From Candidatus Pristimantibacillus lignocellulolyticus (GTDB taxonomy: Bacteria > Bacillota > Bacilli > Paenibacillales > Paenibacillaceae): a stretch of DNA of 64,000 bases. The stretch is taken from positions 3,096,001 through 3,160,000 of the forward strand of contig CP097899.1 in assembly GCA_023639215.1 (NCBI GenBank). The letters are read 5' to 3'. A program made the position numbers and the translations under genes. Shown in pieces: positions 61,525-64,000 of the stretch. Below the pieces are notes generated by a model. The model searched no databases. It saw nothing but the letters and a program-made list of their open reading frames with translations, and was not told the origin of the DNA. Position 1 is the first letter of the stretch, and each line of letters opens with the position of its first letter.

Positions 61525-64000
61525 ATGAGCACAACAATGGCAGAGCAATTTGTACATCTTCACGTTCATAGTGAATATAGCTTGTTAGATGGCGCAGCCA
61601 GAATTAAGGAGCTCGTTAAGGCTGCTGCAAGCAAAGGGATGAAAGCATTAGCACTAACTGACCATGGGGTTATGTATGGGGCTGTTGCCTTCTATAAGGC
61701 ATGTCTTGAATATAATATTAAGCCGATTATTGGCTGTGAAATATATTTTACTGCGGGGTCTCGTTTTGAAAAGGGCAATCGCAAAGAGAATCCAATCTAT
61801 CATCTCATTCTATTAGCTGCTAATGAACAAGGATATCGTAACTTGATGAAAATTGTTTCTACCGCACAAGTTGAAGGGATGCATTATAAACCTCGCGCAG
61901 ACTATGAGCTGCTCAGTCAACATTCAGAGGGTATTATTTGTTTAAGTGCATGTCTTGGTGGAGAGGTTAATCAACATTTACTACATCAACGAATAGATGA
62001 AGCAAAAGCTGCAGCACTTCGCCACAAAGAAATATTTGGAGATCGATATTATCTTGAAATTCAAAATCATGGCATGTTGGAGCAGAAACAAGCAGAAACG
62101 CTTATGATTCAATTGGCTCAAGAACTAGATATACCGTTAGTTGCGACCAATGATGTGCATTACATTGATCCACGTGATGCAGCGATGCAAGAAGTGTTGA
62201 TCTGTATTGGTACAGGAAAATCACTTCAAGACGAAGATCGACTCAAGATAGAAACAGATCAGTTGTATTTGAGGACTGGTGCTGAAATGCTTGAACGTTT
62301 TCAGCATGTTCCAGAAGCTATTCGTAATACTGCGGAAATTGCCGCGCGATGCAATGTAGAATTACAACTTGGGAGAGCGAATTTACCCCAATTTTGGCCA
62401 ATTCCACCCCAACAAACATCGAATTCATTTCTACGTGAACTATGTCTTGATGGTATGAATTTAAGATTTGCCGATAGCGAGCAATGGCTTAATGATACAA
62501 AGATCCGTCAGACGGTAACAGATCGGCTTAATTACGAACTTGCAGTTATTGAGAAGATGGGGTATGAGGATTATTTTCTAATTGTGTGGGATTTCATTCG
62601 TTTTGCGAAAGAAAGACATATTGCTGTAGGTCCTGGTCGTGGATCTAGTGCTGGTAGTCTTGTTGCCTATACACTTCAAATTACTGATGTAGATCCTATT
62701 AAATATAAGTTACTATTTGAGCGTTTTCTTAATCCAGAACGGGTTAGCATGCCGGATATCGATATTGACTTTGATGATGAACGACGGGATGAAGTTATTC
62801 AATATGTAGCTGCAAAGTACGGGGATGAACATGTTGCTCAAATTATTACGTTCGGTACGATGGCTGCCAAAGCTGCGATCCGAGATGTTGGTAGAGCTAT
62901 GAATATTTCATTCCAAGAGGTTGATCGAGCTGCCAAGCTTATTCCTAATCAGCTTGGGATTACACTTGAGCATGCATTAAATCAAAGTCAGGAACTACGT
63001 ACTGCTTACGATGGTAGTGCAAACACTAGAAGACTCATCGATATGGCTATTAAAGTAGAAGGTATGCCAAGACACTCCTCTACGCATGCAGCAGGTGTTG
63101 TCATCGCGGCTTCACCATTAACGGAGTATACACCGCTCCAAGTGGGTAGTGAGGATATGTTGCTTACACAGTATTCTATGGAGCATCTCGAATCAATTGG
63201 GTTGTTGAAGATGGACTTTCTTGGACTTCGCACATTGTCGATTCTAGGGAGGGCACATCGCTGGGTTGAAGAGATTAATAAGAAACAGGTTAATTTCCAT
63301 CAAATATCAGATGATGATCCCTTAACTTATGAAATGCTTGGTAAAGGGGAGACTACAGGGATATTTCAATTAGAGTCGCCTGGAGTAAGACGTGTACTAC
63401 GTGATATGAAGCCATCTAATTTCGAAGATATTGTCTCTGTATTAGCGCTCTACCGACCAGGTCCGATGGAATTTATTCCAAAGTATATTGAAGGAAAGCA
63501 TGGCAAAATTGTTGTCGAATATCCTCATGACTCACTTCGCCATATTTTGCAAGATACTTACGGTATAATTGTATATCAAGAACAAATCATGCAAATTGCA
63601 TCTCATATGGCAGGATTTTCACTTGGCGAAGCAGATTTGCTAAGACGAGCTGTCTCTAAGAAGAAACGTGAGGTGCTTGATGAAGAGCGAGCGCATTTTG
63701 TTCAAGGAAGTATAACTATGGGGTACGATGAGCTAAGTGCCAATAGAGTATACGATATGATTGTTCGCTTTGCTGATTATGGTTTCCCACGAGCTCATGC
63801 GGTTGCATATGGCGTTTTAGCTTTTCGTACAGCTTGGTTCAAAGCACATCACCCTATTATATTTATGGCATCAATGCTGGCATCCGTTGCAGGTAATATG
63901 CGAAAGGCTGCACAATATGTGGACGAATGTTCTCGTATGGGTATTGCCGTACTACCACCATGTATCAATAATAGTGGACTGAACTTTGCACCAACGAAAG
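61525..64000 (+). CDS. dnaE: DNA polymerase III alpha subunit DnaE (5' part)
   Basis: The frame is open from ATG 61525 to the window edge (about 825 codons), so the gene is cut by the window and not by mutation. An N-terminal PHP domain starts with HLHVHSEYSLLDG (H11, H13). The palm region has GPGRGSSAGSLVAY and the catalytic aspartates in PDIDIDFDDERR (D411, D413). DFLGLRTLSIL, YRPGPMEFIPKYI and YQEQIMQIA follow. In Bacillota DnaE extends primers, with PolC doing bulk synthesis. AGAGGGAG precedes the ATG. Confidence 0.96.
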   Translation, partial: MSTTMAEQFVHLHVHSEYSLLDGAARIKELVKAAASKGMKALALTDHGVMYGAVAFYKACLEYNIKPIIGCEIYFTAGSRFEKGNRKENPIYHLILLAANEQGYRNLMKIVSTAQVEGMHYKPRADYELLSQHSEGIICLSACLGGEVNQHLLHQRIDEAKAAALRHKEIFGDRYYLEIQNHGMLEQKQAETLMIQLAQELDIPLVATNDVHYIDPRDAAMQEVLICIGTGKSLQDEDRLKIETDQLYLRTGAEMLERFQHVPEAIRNTAEIAARCNVELQLGRANLPQFWPIPPQQTSNSFLRELCLDGMNLRFADSEQWLNDTKIRQTVTDRLNYELAVIEKMGYEDYFLIVWDFIRFAKERHIAVGPGRGSSAGSLVAYTLQITDVDPIKYKLLFERFLNPERVSMPDIDIDFDDERRDEVIQYVAAKYGDEHVAQIITFGTMAAKAAIRDVGRAMNISFQEVDRAAKLIPNQLGITLEHALNQSQELRTAYDGSANTRRLIDMAIKVEGMPRHSSTHAAGVVIAASPLTEYTPLQVGSEDMLLTQYSMEHLESIGLLKMDFLGLRTLSILGRAHRWVEEINKKQVNFHQISDDDPLTYEMLGKGETTGIFQLESPGVRRVLRDMKPSNFEDIVSVLALYRPGPMEFIPKYIEGKHGKIVVEYPHDSLRHILQDTYGIIVYQEQIMQIASHMAGFSLGEADLLRRAVSKKKREVLDEERAHFVQGSITMGYDELSANRVYDMIVRFADYGFPRAHAVAYGVLAFRTAWFKAHHPIIFMASMLASVAGNMRKAAQYVDECSRMGIAVLPPCINNSGLNFAPTK

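Overview
The window looks like chromosome from a low-GC, endospore-forming member of the Bacillota, most like Paenibacillaceae. The evidence is a tandem cluster of YheC/YheD-type spore-coat ATP-grasp proteins, CotF-like coat proteins, ytrH/ytrI with a sigma-E-like promoter, a T-box leader upstream of pheST, a ydaO-type c-di-AMP riboswitch, ecsAB and a Bacillus-like order (pheS-pheT-zapA-...-mutS2; ytoI-ytpI-...-ytrI-ytrH-dnaE). No species can be named from sequence reading alone. There is no rRNA, tRNA, prophage, transposase or CRISPR array.

Layout. 0-7 kb: odhB, a PAS sensor kinase, an AraC regulator divergent from two Gfo/Idh/MocA oxidoreductases. 7.2-10.3 kb: a three-gene ABC-2 exporter. 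10.3-17.6 kb: a LysR regulator divergent from ilvE, a riboswitch-controlled unknown gene, a DRE-TIM aldolase-like enzyme, glutamate dehydrogenase, a CopD-like membrane protein. 17.6-29 kb: T-box, pheS, pheT, a giant ZapA-coiled-coil protein, a CuA-type lipoprotein, a small membrane protein and mutS2. 29-43 kb: small membrane and zinc-ribbon proteins, an MFS carrier, cysK, two coat proteins, an Lrp-aminotransferase pair, an overlapping four-gene run (adenosyltransferase, RluA synthase, ArsC/Spx-like protein, aminotransferase), a 5'-3' exonuclease, CheX and a short-chain dehydrogenase. 43-50 kb: DEAD-box helicase, ecsAB, aminotransferase, AraC regulator, psd. 50-57 kb: a minus-strand operon of five ATP-grasp paralogues with an embedded GNAT gene. 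57-64 kb: ytoI, ytpI, ytrI, ytrH and the start of dnaE.

The most unusual property is the intergenic DNA. At least six families of short repeats, nearly all built on inverted repeats, fill the gaps. Family A (about 150-190 bp, about 14 copies) is a long folded-back element. Its core is conserved, but its outer arms differ from copy to copy while staying complementary to each other. It often starts at, or within a few bases of, a stop codon. Family B is a hairpin with conserved flanks and an interchangeable stem; it forms an exact 109-bp array inside the pheS leader. Family C is a 65-bp hairpin unit found upstream of at least three (probably four) unrelated genes, always in the gene's orientation, with its last partial unit running into the Shine-Dalgarno sequence. 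Other arrays have units of 41, about 70 and about 85 bp. Families A and C are the best candidates for undescribed systems.

Starts were chosen by Shine-Dalgarno position. All function calls rest on recognised motifs and gene order; no searches were run.
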